Source: RH-AL1 sp965277735 (GTDB lineage: Bacteria > Pseudomonadota > Alphaproteobacteria > Rhizobiales > Beijerinckiaceae). From it: a DNA stretch of 64,000 nucleotides. The notes beneath the pieces were generated by a model. The model was not told where the DNA came from, did no database searches, and was given only the letters and a program-made list of their open reading frames with translations. Below are positions 8,174 through 16,599 of the stretch, in pieces (within the stretch, counting starts at the first letter, position 1; every line of letters begins with the position of its first letter). Location of the stretch: the NCBI GenBank assembly GCA_965277735.1, contig CBDIDO010000003.1, positions 1,116,001 through 1,180,000 on the forward strand, written 5' to 3'. The position numbers were made by a program, and so were the translations under genes.

Positions 8174-9577
8174 CTAAAGGCGTGCTGCGCTTGTGCGCCG
8201 ACGCAGTACCTGCTCGCGATAGAAACCGCCGCGCTGCGTTCGCGGTACGATGAATTGGTCGTACAGCACGAACAATCCGACCACGACAAACCACGTGACG
8301 CCGGCTTTCCAGTTCAGTATCAGCGTCGCGATCGTCATCATGACCGTGAAGCAGACAACGAAGATCGCAATCGGAACGCCAAACTTCGCCCGAAGCGGCT
8401 TCTCCAGCTTCTTGTTGAAATGCATCCCAAGATAAAAGATCGCGATAACCAGATAGAGCGTCGACGACCACTCGGTAAGCACTGCGATCACGAAGTCGGT
8501 ATTCTTCCAGTAGACGCCGATCAGCGAGAAAAGCGCCAGCATGATGATGGCGATCCATGGCACCGAGCGCGACGAATAGCGGCCAATGGCGCGGGGCAAG
8601 GCCCCCTGTTGAGCATAGAGTGCCAACACCTTCCCTTCGGCCATGAAGTAGACACTGAACGTCGTGTAGGTCGCAACGAGCATGCTGATCAGTGCGAGAT
8701 AGAAGATCGGTCCATGGCCGAGCTTCTGCTGAACCGCCTCCACTGTGGGAACCGACATTGTCGAGAGAACCCCGAGCGGCAGCACCGCCATCAGACCGAA
8801 GGCAAGCGGTATTTGTCGCGCCCACAGCTGCCAAGCCGCCGACAAAAGCCCGACGTCGCGTGACCGCTCGAAGTCGCTCCATTCATCGACGAGAACCTGC
8901 TGGACCTCCAGGACAGCCGCCATGATGGCGACCCAGAGGGCGGCGACGGTGAACGGCGACATGAAGTTGATTGGCGTCGGCGATTCCCAGTTTGAAGCCC
9001 ACACCGTATGGTCGGTGATTAGCCACCAAACCGCGCCGGCGAGAAAGATGTCGCCAATGAGCGTGAACGCTACCAGCACCGCCTGCACTTTCCCGGTGAT
9101 CTGCGTTCCGTAAAGATTGAGGCCGACAACCGGAGCGAGGACCACATACGGCCAGATCCAGGTCGGCGCGCTCGGCACCAGCAGCGTCAACAAGCCTTGG
9201 GCTACGTTGAGCTCAAGCCACATGAAGGCACCGTAGACGGGCGCGTACCCGACGAAATAGGAAGTCCCCAGCGAAAAAAGGCCGGCCTCGCGCCCGTAGG
9301 ACTGGATTGACCCGGGTTCGGGCACGGCCGTGATCATCTCGCGATAGAGCCACCAGCTACAGTTGATGACGATGGCGCCAAGCACGAAGCCGATGAAGCT
9401 CCATTTTATTCCGTAAAGGCTGCCTATATACATAATCCAGGCCCAGCCGGCAGTGAAGAGCATTTCGCCTGTGCCGATTGCAGAAACGTCAAACCAGTTG
9501 AGCGCCTTCTCGTTGACGAGTTCGATGTCGTCACCGGCCGCGTCGAGATCCGCGTGTGCTGATAGATCGGAGCTCAT
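8174..9577 (-). CDS. APC-superfamily amino-acid/polyamine permease-like transporter
   Basis: The protein has 467 residues and about 12 hydrophobic segments. The first helix carries the APC pattern (SAIGTGEMLFTAGWAWIMYIG). It is probably an inner-membrane secondary transporter for an amino acid or amine-like compound. The ATG at 9577 is chosen because GGAGG lies about 8 bases upstream; an ATG at 9610 has no such site. It is the first gene of the minus-strand Mo-hydroxylase operon and faces the GntR regulator gene across about 200 bases that hold a palindromic operator candidate. Confidence 0.85.
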   Translation of the reverse strand: MSSDLSAHADLDAAGDDIELVNEKALNWFDVSAIGTGEMLFTAGWAWIMYIGSLYGIKWSFIGFVLGAIVINCSWWLYREMITAVPEPGSIQSYGREAGLFSLGTSYFVGYAPVYGAFMWLELNVAQGLLTLLVPSAPTWIWPYVVLAPVVGLNLYGTQITGKVQAVLVAFTLIGDIFLAGAVWWLITDHTVWASNWESPTPINFMSPFTVAALWVAIMAAVLEVQQVLVDEWSDFERSRDVGLLSAAWQLWARQIPLAFGLMAVLPLGVLSTMSVPTVEAVQQKLGHGPIFYLALISMLVATYTTFSVYFMAEGKVLALYAQQGALPRAIGRYSSRSVPWIAIIMLALFSLIGVYWKNTDFVIAVLTEWSSTLYLVIAIFYLGMHFNKKLEKPLRAKFGVPIAIFVVCFTVMMTIATLILNWKAGVTWFVVVGLFVLYDQFIVPRTQRGGFYREQVLRRRTSAARL

Positions 9578-9653
9578 CCCTATCGCCTCCACATCCTGTA
9601 CGATATCCAATCGCAGCTAGGGACTTTGCAGGTTCCATGCCATGCGGCATTCG

Positions 9654-9668
9654 GTGTTCCGTATACGG
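9654..9668. promoter_or_regulatory. operator candidate O1 (GTGTTCCGTATACGG)
   Basis: A palindromic core CCGTATACGG sits between the divergent permease and GntR-regulator genes. The 15-base string GTGTTCCGTATACGG here recurs as its exact reverse complement at 10571-10585, just before the dioxygenase operon. Two copies flanking one regulator gene, each in front of an operon, are what an autoregulated FadR-type repressor would use. Confidence 0.7.
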
Positions 9669-9773
9669 CGTAGCGCTTGGCGTAGGTATTTGTCTCGTCG
9701 CCGGACATGTGGCATGAGCGGCTACACGCCCGCCGCTATTTTGTGCTGGGCATACCGAGGGAGCTCGACGAAA

Positions 9774-10535
9774 GTGCAGGACCAAGCTACAGCGATCGCC
9801 GAGATCGACCGCCGGACCTTGTCCTCGCAGATCTACGAGCTTCTGGAGCGTCAGGTGCTGGAGGGCGTTCTGCCCCCTGGCTCGCGTCTCTCGGAAGACT
9901 CTGTGGCCGAAACGTTCCGTGTCAGCCGGTCGCCGGCCCGAGAGGCTCTGGCGGATTTGGAGCGGGTCGGTCTGGCGGTTCGGGTCGGCATGCGCGACCG
10001 GATGATCATGATCCCGACAATGAAAATGATAAGTGAAAAATACGACGTCTGGTGGATTGTCGACGTCGGCCGAAGCTATCTCGCATCGCTCGCCGCGACC
10101 GCTGCCGACCACGAGGAGCTTAGGCGGTATATCGACAGGATGGCACGCGCGGTAAAGGGGCGCGACAGCAAGCGATATAAGGCGGCTTGCGGCAAGTTCC
10201 ACGACAAGATTCGGCACGGATGTGGCAATACATACGTCAATCAAATCAGTGGCGACTGCGATCTCTATCTGCATTGGTTCGAGATGCTCTACGATCAGTC
10301 CCCGGATTGTTCCATGACGACTGTAGACGAACATACAGTCATCCTCGACGCTTTCGAGGCGAAGAATCTTCCGGCGCTATCGGAGGCCGTCCGGGTGCAT
10401 ATTCTCCGTCAGCGCGATCGCATCCTGGAGCATTTTTCTACCCTCGAAAGCAAGCCGCCGGCGCTTGTTGCGGAGCAGGGGCGTCTACGCAGACGGTCGA
10501 GCAATGGTCAAACAAAAGGCGCCCTGACTGCTTGA
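9774..10535 (+). CDS. GntR-family (FadR subfamily) transcriptional regulator
   Basis: The protein has an N-terminal winged helix-turn-helix (LPPGSRLSEDSVAETFRVSRSPAREAL) and a C-terminal FCD ligand domain with the metal-site-like residues in KFHDKIRHG and EHTVILDAF. The GTG at 9774 is preferred: it has GGAG about 10 bases upstream, gives 253 residues as usual for the family, and leaves the palindrome at 9654 outside the gene. An ATG at 9714 is possible but lacks a ribosome-binding site. It lies between two divergent catabolic operons and probably controls both, sensing a pathway intermediate. Confidence 0.87.
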   Translation: MQDQATAIAEIDRRTLSSQIYELLERQVLEGVLPPGSRLSEDSVAETFRVSRSPAREALADLERVGLAVRVGMRDRMIMIPTMKMISEKYDVWWIVDVGRSYLASLAATAADHEELRRYIDRMARAVKGRDSKRYKAACGKFHDKIRHGCGNTYVNQISGDCDLYLHWFEMLYDQSPDCSMTTVDEHTVILDAFEAKNLPALSEAVRVHILRQRDRILEHFSTLESKPPALVAEQGRLRRRSSNGQTKGALTA

Positions 10536-10568
10536 TCGGCAACGTGCGCAGACCGGCAGCAAAGGGGA

Positions 10569-10585
10569 TTCCGTATACGGAACAC
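10569..10585. promoter_or_regulatory. operator candidate O2 (TTCCGTATACGGAA palindrome)
   Basis: TTCCGTATACGGAA at 10569-10582 is a perfect 14-base palindrome. It lies in the 129-base gap between the regulator gene and the dioxygenase operon. With the adjoining CAC it repeats the site at 9654 in opposite orientation. It is a likely binding site of the GntR-family protein controlling the 10665-18623 operon. Confidence 0.75.
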
Positions 10586-10664
10586 GGAAGCCGGGATACG
10601 CAAGGTCGCGAACCGACGGCACGGTTTCTGCTAAGTTCAACTCCATCATCGCGGAGCTTGGAAT

Positions 10665-11672
10665 ATGGCAGACATCGTTTGTGGAATCAGCCTTTCACAT
10701 GCGCCCGGCGTCCTGGGTTGGCCCGACGCGCCCGAGCCGGAGATGCGGAAACGCATCGCCGACGCTCATGCTGAATGTGCGCGGCGGCTCGACGAGGCAC
10801 AGCCCGACCTGATCATCGCTTTCCTTGACGACCATTTCGAAAACCACTTTCGCAATCTCATGCCGACCTTCGCCGTCGGGATAGCTGCGTCACATAGTGG
10901 CCCCGCCGACTACATGATGGAAGCGCTCAAGTTCGACGAAAAACATGTCATCCCGAGCGATCCTGCCGTCGGCGAACATCTACTTCGCGAACTGATCAAG
11001 GTGGGTTTCGACCCAGCGCGAATGGGCGAAATCGAATACGGCAACAACCTCATGGTGCCGTTGAAGCTGCTGCGCCCGCAGTACGATATTCCCGTCGTGC
11101 CAATCTACATAAACGTTTTCTCGCCGCCGTTGCCCAGCATGGCGCGCTGCTACGACCTTGGAGAGGCTGTCGCCAAGATCGTCAAGGCCATGCCCGAAAG
11201 TCTGCGCGTCGCTTTCCTGGCGACCGGGGGGCTGTCCCATTGGCCGCCGGTTTGGACCGAGGGCGCACCGGAGGACGATGAATTCTTGCAGCGCATGAAG
11301 CGCTATCAGACGGAAGGGAAACACGTGGCGGCCGAGGATCCGAACCTCTACTCCGATCTGGCGAAGTACGAGGTTGAGATGCACGCCAAGATGCAGTGGC
11401 CTCTGCGTCACCAACATCCGCTCGTGAACGCCGCTTGGGATAAGGAGATCATCGACGCGTTCGGCCGCGGAGACACCAACTTCCTGCGCGCCTGCACGTA
11501 CGAAGAAGTCGAAGAAGGCGGCGGCCACGGCGGCCATGAGATGTTGAATTGGATGGCGGTCATGGGCGCGATGGGCGGCAGACCCGCGCACGTTATCGCC
11601 TACGAGGCTGTCATGGAGTGGATCTGCGGCATGGGCTACATCGCCTATGAACCCGAAGCCGCAGCTGCCTAA
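10665..11672 (+). CDS. LigB-type class III extradiol ring-cleavage dioxygenase
   Basis: This 335-residue protein matches the LigB/MhpB family of Fe(II) dioxygenases. Candidate iron ligands are His12 (SLSH), His57 (DDHFENHF) and Glu292 (GGHEMLNW). The catalytic acid-base His is His192 in ATGGLSH. It should open a catechol-like or hydroxylated heteroaromatic ring at a meta position. It is the first gene of an eight-gene operon whose later members include a hydrolase and an FAD monooxygenase, consistent with a meta-cleavage route. The ring substrate cannot be read from sequence. Confidence 0.88.
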   Translation: MADIVCGISLSHAPGVLGWPDAPEPEMRKRIADAHAECARRLDEAQPDLIIAFLDDHFENHFRNLMPTFAVGIAASHSGPADYMMEALKFDEKHVIPSDPAVGEHLLRELIKVGFDPARMGEIEYGNNLMVPLKLLRPQYDIPVVPIYINVFSPPLPSMARCYDLGEAVAKIVKAMPESLRVAFLATGGLSHWPPVWTEGAPEDDEFLQRMKRYQTEGKHVAAEDPNLYSDLAKYEVEMHAKMQWPLRHQHPLVNAAWDKEIIDAFGRGDTNFLRACTYEEVEEGGGHGGHEMLNWMAVMGAMGGRPAHVIAYEAVMEWICGMGYIAYEPEAAAA

Positions 11673-11730
11673 TAACCGGTGAGCAGCTTAGCGCTGCCTG
11701 CCTCTTCCTTGATCTCAAGAGGGCTTCTCG

Positions 11731-12135
11731 TTGGTCGACATCAAGTACACTAACCCGGCCTCGCTAGGTGCGCCGCTCGGGCAATATTCACAGGTCACCC
11801 GTGTTAAGGGTGCTTCGGAGTATCTCTATATTGCCGGCCAGGTCGGCATGACCAAGGACGGCGAGGTTGGTGAGAGCTTCGCCGAACAGTGCGCCATCGC
11901 CTTTGCCAATACGTTGGAGGCCTTGAAGGCGTGTGGCGCGAACTGGGAGAACGTGGTGCAGTTCACGACGTACCTTGTGCACTCACAAGACATTCCGAAA
12001 TTCATGCAATATCGACTAGCGAATTTTCCGACGTTTTGGCCAGCGGGTCACTACCCCCCGAACACACTCTTGATGATCGACAGGCTTGTCCAAGAGCCTC
12101 TGCTCTTCGAGGTCCAAACCATCGCGGCGATCTGA
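11731..12135 (+). CDS. Rid family (RidA/YjgF-like) protein
   Basis: This 134-residue protein starts at a TTG behind an AGAGG box. It has the Rid-fold pattern: YLYIAGQVGMTKDGEV, the FANTLEALKACGANWENVV helix, and the closing PPNTLLMIDRLVQEPLLFEVQTIAA. In classical RidA an Arg in a PAR motif is needed for enamine/imine deamination; here that position reads PPN, so it is a divergent subfamily. Rid proteins in catabolic operons include 2-aminomuconate deaminase, so it may act on a nitrogen-containing ring-cleavage product (inference). Confidence 0.85.
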   Translation: MVDIKYTNPASLGAPLGQYSQVTRVKGASEYLYIAGQVGMTKDGEVGESFAEQCAIAFANTLEALKACGANWENVVQFTTYLVHSQDIPKFMQYRLANFPTFWPAGHYPPNTLLMIDRLVQEPLLFEVQTIAAI

Positions 12136-12150
12136 GCTCAAGGGGCTACG

Positions 12151-12975
12151 ATGACGATCGAAGGATTTGCCGAGCGTGCTTTCGATTTTGAAGGCCTCAA
12201 CGCCCGTTACATCGAAGCGGGCAAAGGCGGCTACCCGCTTCTGTTGATCCACGGGTCCGGTCCGGGTGCATCGACGGTTGGCAACTGGCGCAAGATCCTC
12301 AGACCCCTGGCCGAGAAATATCACGTCTTCGCTATGGATCTGATCGGCTTTGGGGCCTCAGCCCAGAAACCCGTGCCCCCATTCTTCGATCTAGACATGT
12401 GGGATCGACAATGCCGCGCTTTGATCGAGCGGATGCCCGGTCAAGCAGTCGGCATCGTCGCCCATTCGCTTTCTGCAATGCTGGCCTTGAAGCTCGCGAG
12501 CGGCAATCCTTCAGTCGGGCAGGTTCTGACGACGGGAGCTATGGGCGCGCCATTCGTTGTAAACGAAGCAACGATCCGCTGCTGGAGTTTTCCGGAGAAC
12601 CGCGACGAACTCCGCAAGGTCGCGGAATGCTTGATTTACGACAAGTCGATCATCGACGACGCCTACCTCGATGCGCGGGTCAAGATCCTTCATGAGGATC
12701 CGGCTTATGGGCCTTACTTCAAAAGCATGTTCGATGGCGACCGTCAGGCCTTCGCCGATCGCTCGGTGCTGAACGACGCTCTGCTTGCCGAGGTCACCTG
12801 CCCGATCGCGATGCTGCACGGTCGTAACGACCTAGCGTTTCCACCGGAGGTCACGTTGTCGCTAGCTGCAAAGCTGCCGCAGGCGGACGTAAGTCTTTTG
12901 GCGCGGTGCTCGCATTCCGTCGCTATGGAGCATCCCGACGTCGTGCTCGCGACGGCTCGGCGGCTCTTTCACTAA
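12151..12975 (+). CDS. alpha/beta hydrolase, meta-cleavage product (C-C) hydrolase-like
   Basis: This 274-residue protein has HGSGPGAS near residue 34, the oxyanion motif typical of MhpC/BphD-type hydrolases. The nucleophile Ser106 is in AHSLS, Asp is in HGRNDLAFPPE and His in CSHSVAMEHP near the C-terminus. These enzymes hydrolyse the C-C bond of ring-fission products. The elbow lacks the usual second Gly (AHSLSA instead of GHSMGG), so activity on another ester or amide is possible. It lies 15 bases after the Rid gene in the dioxygenase operon. Confidence 0.85.
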   Translation: MTIEGFAERAFDFEGLNARYIEAGKGGYPLLLIHGSGPGASTVGNWRKILRPLAEKYHVFAMDLIGFGASAQKPVPPFFDLDMWDRQCRALIERMPGQAVGIVAHSLSAMLALKLASGNPSVGQVLTTGAMGAPFVVNEATIRCWSFPENRDELRKVAECLIYDKSIIDDAYLDARVKILHEDPAYGPYFKSMFDGDRQAFADRSVLNDALLAEVTCPIAMLHGRNDLAFPPEVTLSLAAKLPQADVSLLARCSHSVAMEHPDVVLATARRLFH

Positions 12976-12994
12976 CTGCTCGAGGAGGCACTCC

Positions 12995-14053
12995 ATGCTC
13001 TCGTTCAAAGTAGCCAGACGATCGATCTTTGCCTTTCTGACGTGCGCTGCCGTGCTGACGACACCGGCGCACGCTGAGGATGCCGACAGACTTCGCGGGA
13101 TCGTCGCTCCTATCGTCGCTAAAACGCCGTTCAAGATCGCCGTGACGCTCGTCCACCTCAACGACGACTTTTGGAAAGGCATTGCTTACGGAGTTGCCGA
13201 TGAAGCAAAGCGTTCGAACGTCAAGCTCGTCCAGGTGACGATTGCTGGAGCCTACGGCAACGTCCCTCAGCAGTTCGAGCAGCTGGAGAACATGAAGACG
13301 CTGGGTGTCGACGTTGCCGTGATCGGGGCCGCGGCCTTCAAAGGCTACGACAATGTTCTCGGCCGATTGAAGAAGTCGGGCATCATGGTCGTCGCCGCCG
13401 GTATTCCCGTCGACAGCAAGAATGTCGATTTCGGTGTGACGCAGGACGACGGAGCGATAGGAGCAGCGCTCGCCGATGCTGTTTGCAAAGACATGAAAGG
13501 CAGTCCTGCGAGCGTGCTGACCGTCCCGGGACCCGCTGGAGCCGAATGGGCGCGGCTTCGACATGTCGGCTTCGACTCCCATGCCAAGGCCTGCAAAGGG
13601 CTCACCGTCGACGAAGGTTCGATGGGTGGCAGTCTTGGGCTCGAGCAGGGGCTGTCGGAAACATCCGACCTGCTTCAGACGCATCCCGATGCCGGTTACG
13701 TCTATACGCCGGAAATATCGCTGGGCCTGGGCGCGTCTCAGGCCATCCGCCAGGCGCGCTCCAAGACGCAAGTTGTGTCGAGTTCGATTGTCCGCGAGGC
13801 GATTCCGCAGATCGAGGACGGCCGCATCCTCGCGGCGGCGTCCGAGCCCGGCATCATAATGGGCCGGCTCGTCGTGCAATACGCGATCCGTCAGCGGGAA
13901 AAGATGCCGATGCCGAAGATGACGGTGGCAGGCTCGCCTTATCCGACAGTGTTGACGCCGACGGTGCTCATCACCAAGGCCAACGCAAAGACCTATCCGT
14001 TCGACCTCTACGAGATTCCGCCGAAGGCATGGTCGATCCAGGCGCTGCAGTAA
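12995..14053 (+). CDS. ABC transporter periplasmic binding protein (sugar-type/TorT-like)
   Basis: This 352-residue protein has a signal peptide (basic start, hydrophobic core FAFLTCAAVLTT, cleavage near AHA). The body has the type I periplasmic-binding fold of RbsB/TorT proteins, with FKIAVTLVHLNDDFWKGIAYG at the start and a cleft hinge near TVPGPAGAEW. GGAGG stands 7 bases before the ATG. It is followed directly by an Rbs-type ATPase and permease. In this operon it probably captures the aromatic substrate or a conjugate and not a sugar (inference). Confidence 0.88.
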   Translation: MLSFKVARRSIFAFLTCAAVLTTPAHAEDADRLRGIVAPIVAKTPFKIAVTLVHLNDDFWKGIAYGVADEAKRSNVKLVQVTIAGAYGNVPQQFEQLENMKTLGVDVAVIGAAAFKGYDNVLGRLKKSGIMVVAAGIPVDSKNVDFGVTQDDGAIGAALADAVCKDMKGSPASVLTVPGPAGAEWARLRHVGFDSHAKACKGLTVDEGSMGGSLGLEQGLSETSDLLQTHPDAGYVYTPEISLGLGASQAIRQARSKTQVVSSSIVREAIPQIEDGRILAAASEPGIIMGRLVVQYAIRQREKMPMPKMTVAGSPYPTVLTPTVLITKANAKTYPFDLYEIPPKAWSIQALQ

Positions 14054-15618
14054 GGTCGGAAGGTTACACCCTGAGCACGACTTACACCTTACGCGGCCTC
14101 GACAAACGCTTCGGCGCCACGCACGCCGTCGACGACGTTTCGCTGAGCTTCACGGCGGGGCGTGTGCATTGCCTCCTTGGTGAGAACGGTGCCGGCAAAT
14201 CCACGATTGGGAAGATGCTTGGCGGCTACTACGCGCCAGACAAGGGCACGATCTTGGTCGGCGATGCTCTGATCGCTCCGGGCGACATGACCGCTGCGCG
14301 GGCGGCCGGAGTGGCACTCGTCTTCCAGGAGCTCTCATTAGCGCCGGACCTTTCGGTGCGGGACAACATCTGCCTTGGCGTGCAGCCGCGGCGGCATCCG
14401 GTCGGCTGGCGGCGCGGTCGGGTCGAGGACAAGCTGTGCCGTCGCGTTCTCAATGACCTCGGACTGCATTTGCCGCTCGACGCGATCGTCAGCGCCCTTC
14501 CGCAGGCTCACCAGCAGCTAGTCGAGGTGGCCAAGGCTCTTGCTTCCCAGCCGAAGCTGCTGATCCTCGACGAGCCGACCGCCATGCTAGGCGGCGATGA
14601 CCGTGACCGTCTATTCGCCATGATCCGACGCTTGCGCGGCACAGGAGTCGCCTTCGCGTTGGTGACCCATCACATCGAGGAAGTCTTGGCGATCGGCGAT
14701 GACATCAGCATCCTCAAGGACGGCCGACTCGTCGCCGCCTTGTCGGTGACGCCTGACCTCACAGTGGCCGAGGTCAGCAGGCGCCTGACAGGGCGACAAA
14801 ACTCAGCCGCTGCCGGTCCGCCGGCAGCCGAGCAGGACACCGGCGAACCACTGCTGACGATTGAGGGCGTCCTCGGGGGGGCAGGAGCGCCGCAAGCCAT
14901 CGAAGTGGCAAGAGGCCAGATCGTTGCAATCTATGGCGTTGTCGGTTGCGGGCGTGAAGAAATCGCACGGGCTGTCGTCGGCCTTGCCAAAGCGAATGCC
15001 GGCGTCCGCCTGCGTCTCAGCGGCCGCGCCTACGCGCCGAGCAGCCCGTCGCGGGCGGCCCGTCGTGGCGTCGCCTACCTCCCATCAGGCCGCGCGGCCA
15101 ACTGCGTCCTACCGACGCTTTGCATTCGTGAAAACCTTATGCTGCGCCAATTGCGCGGCCGCTTCGGGCTTCTCCAGTGGGGGCTGCGAGAGCGAAAACG
15201 CGCCACGGACGAGCTCAGAAGATACGGCACACGCCTTCGCCATCAGGATGATGCGATCTCAAGTCTCAGCGGCGGAAACCAACAAAAGGTTATGCTCGGG
15301 CGCAGCATCGGCGCTGGCGGTGATCTACTCGTGCTGGAAGACCCGACGGCCGGCGTTGATGTCGGCGCCAAGGCGGAAATCCACGCCATCCTCAAGCGCG
15401 AGGCCGACAAAGGCTTAGGCGTGCTTCTCGTCTCGAGCGATCTCAACGAGACTATCGAGCTGGCCGACACTGTCTACACGATGTTCGGCGGCAAGCTTGT
15501 CTCGCATTACCATACGCCCTTGGCTGGCCACCGCGCAGCAATCGTCAGCGATATCGTTGGTGGCACGTGTGACGATCCGACTAAGGCATCACAGGAGGTC
15601 TTGCATGTCGACGCCTGA
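14029..15618 (+). CDS. ABC transporter ATPase with two ATP-binding domains (RbsA-like)
   Basis: The protein has two nucleotide-binding domains. The first has Walker A GENGAGKST, Walker B LLILDEPTA and a degenerate signature (SALPQAHQQ). The second has a weak Walker A (GVVGCGREE) and a good signature SLSGGNQQK with Walker B LLVLEDPTAGVD, the usual asymmetric pattern of RbsA/MglA proteins. An ATG at 14029 lies inside the preceding gene and gives 529 residues. A CTG at 14071, 8 bases behind GGAAGG and just before the first conserved strand, may be the true start. It energises the importer. Confidence 0.87.
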   Translation: MVDPGAAVRSEGYTLSTTYTLRGLDKRFGATHAVDDVSLSFTAGRVHCLLGENGAGKSTIGKMLGGYYAPDKGTILVGDALIAPGDMTAARAAGVALVFQELSLAPDLSVRDNICLGVQPRRHPVGWRRGRVEDKLCRRVLNDLGLHLPLDAIVSALPQAHQQLVEVAKALASQPKLLILDEPTAMLGGDDRDRLFAMIRRLRGTGVAFALVTHHIEEVLAIGDDISILKDGRLVAALSVTPDLTVAEVSRRLTGRQNSAAAGPPAAEQDTGEPLLTIEGVLGGAGAPQAIEVARGQIVAIYGVVGCGREEIARAVVGLAKANAGVRLRLSGRAYAPSSPSRAARRGVAYLPSGRAANCVLPTLCIRENLMLRQLRGRFGLLQWGLRERKRATDELRRYGTRLRHQDDAISSLSGGNQQKVMLGRSIGAGGDLLVLEDPTAGVDVGAKAEIHAILKREADKGLGVLLVSSDLNETIELADTVYTMFGGKLVSHYHTPLAGHRAAIVSDIVGGTCDDPTKASQEVLHVDA

Positions 15619-16597
15619 GACGTTGGATCGGCCGGCGCGTGTGCTCGCCTCCCGCCGCCTGCCGATAAGGCTGACGGATTTCATGCTGCCGCTTTTCATC
15701 GTCATGCTCGCGACGATTGCCGGGATCATCCAGCCGCGCTTCTTTTCTGCGAGCAATCTGGAGAACCTCGCGCGCCAGATCGTACCGCTCCTCATCCTGT
15801 CTGTGGGGCAGGCATTCGCCATCATCAGCGGTGGTCTCGATCTTTCCCTCTCTTCCGTGCTCTCGCTCTCAGGCGTCGCCGGAGTTCTATTGATGGAGCC
15901 GCTTGGCGCAATCGGCGGCGGTCTTGCGATGCCGCTCGTTGGTACAGTCTGCGGCCTCGCCAGCGGCGCCATCATTGCCTATCTCGGAACCAACCCACTC
16001 ATCGTTACGCTGGCGATGCTATCCGTCACGCAGGCGATCGCGCTGATCCTCGCTAACGGTGTGCCAATCTACGACGTGCCTCCCGGCTTTTCCGACTCGA
16101 TCGGCTTCGCTTCGATAGGCGGAGTTCCTATCACGGTTGTGATCGCGCTCTGCGTACTGGCTTGCGGTTGGATTCTGCTTCGCAGGACGATCTTCGGCCG
16201 CTATGTCTACGCTATGGGCTCCAATAAGGCGGCAACTCTGCGCTCTGGTGTCGACGTCAAACTCACGACGACGATGGTCTACGCCGTCAGCGGCCTCTGC
16301 GCCGGTATCGGCGGGGTGGTGTTGACTGCCTGGACGGCCTCAGCCCAGCCGATCGCTGTGCCGAGCCTCACGCTACAATCGCTCGCCGCCGTAGTCCTTG
16401 GAGGTGTCGCGCTCACCGGCGGTAGCGGTGGGCTGCTTCAAGTCGTTTGGGGCGTGCTGATCCTTGGCATGCTGTCGAACATCCTCAACCTCATCGGCGT
16501 CTCCGCATACTATCAGACCTTGGCGATCGGGATCGTCATTCTGCTTGCAGTCGCGCTCGACCAATTGCGCCGTCGTTTCGACCCCAAGGGAGCCTGA
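15605..16597 (+). CDS. ABC transporter permease (RbsC/BPD_transp_2 type)
   Basis: This 330-residue integral membrane protein has about ten hydrophobic segments and the permease signature around VSGLCAGIGGVVLTAW and AVVLGGVALTGGSGG. The ATG at 15605 follows an AGGAGG box (tail of the ATPase gene) and overlaps that gene by 14 bases. It pairs with the binding protein and the double ATPase to form a complete importer in the inner membrane. Confidence 0.92.
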   Translation: MSTPETLDRPARVLASRRLPIRLTDFMLPLFIVMLATIAGIIQPRFFSASNLENLARQIVPLLILSVGQAFAIISGGLDLSLSSVLSLSGVAGVLLMEPLGAIGGGLAMPLVGTVCGLASGAIIAYLGTNPLIVTLAMLSVTQAIALILANGVPIYDVPPGFSDSIGFASIGGVPITVVIALCVLACGWILLRRTIFGRYVYAMGSNKAATLRSGVDVKLTTTMVYAVSGLCAGIGGVVLTAWTASAQPIAVPSLTLQSLAAVVLGGVALTGGSGGLLQVVWGVLILGMLSNILNLIGVSAYYQTLAIGIVILLAVALDQLRRRFDPKGA

Positions 16598-16599
16598 CC

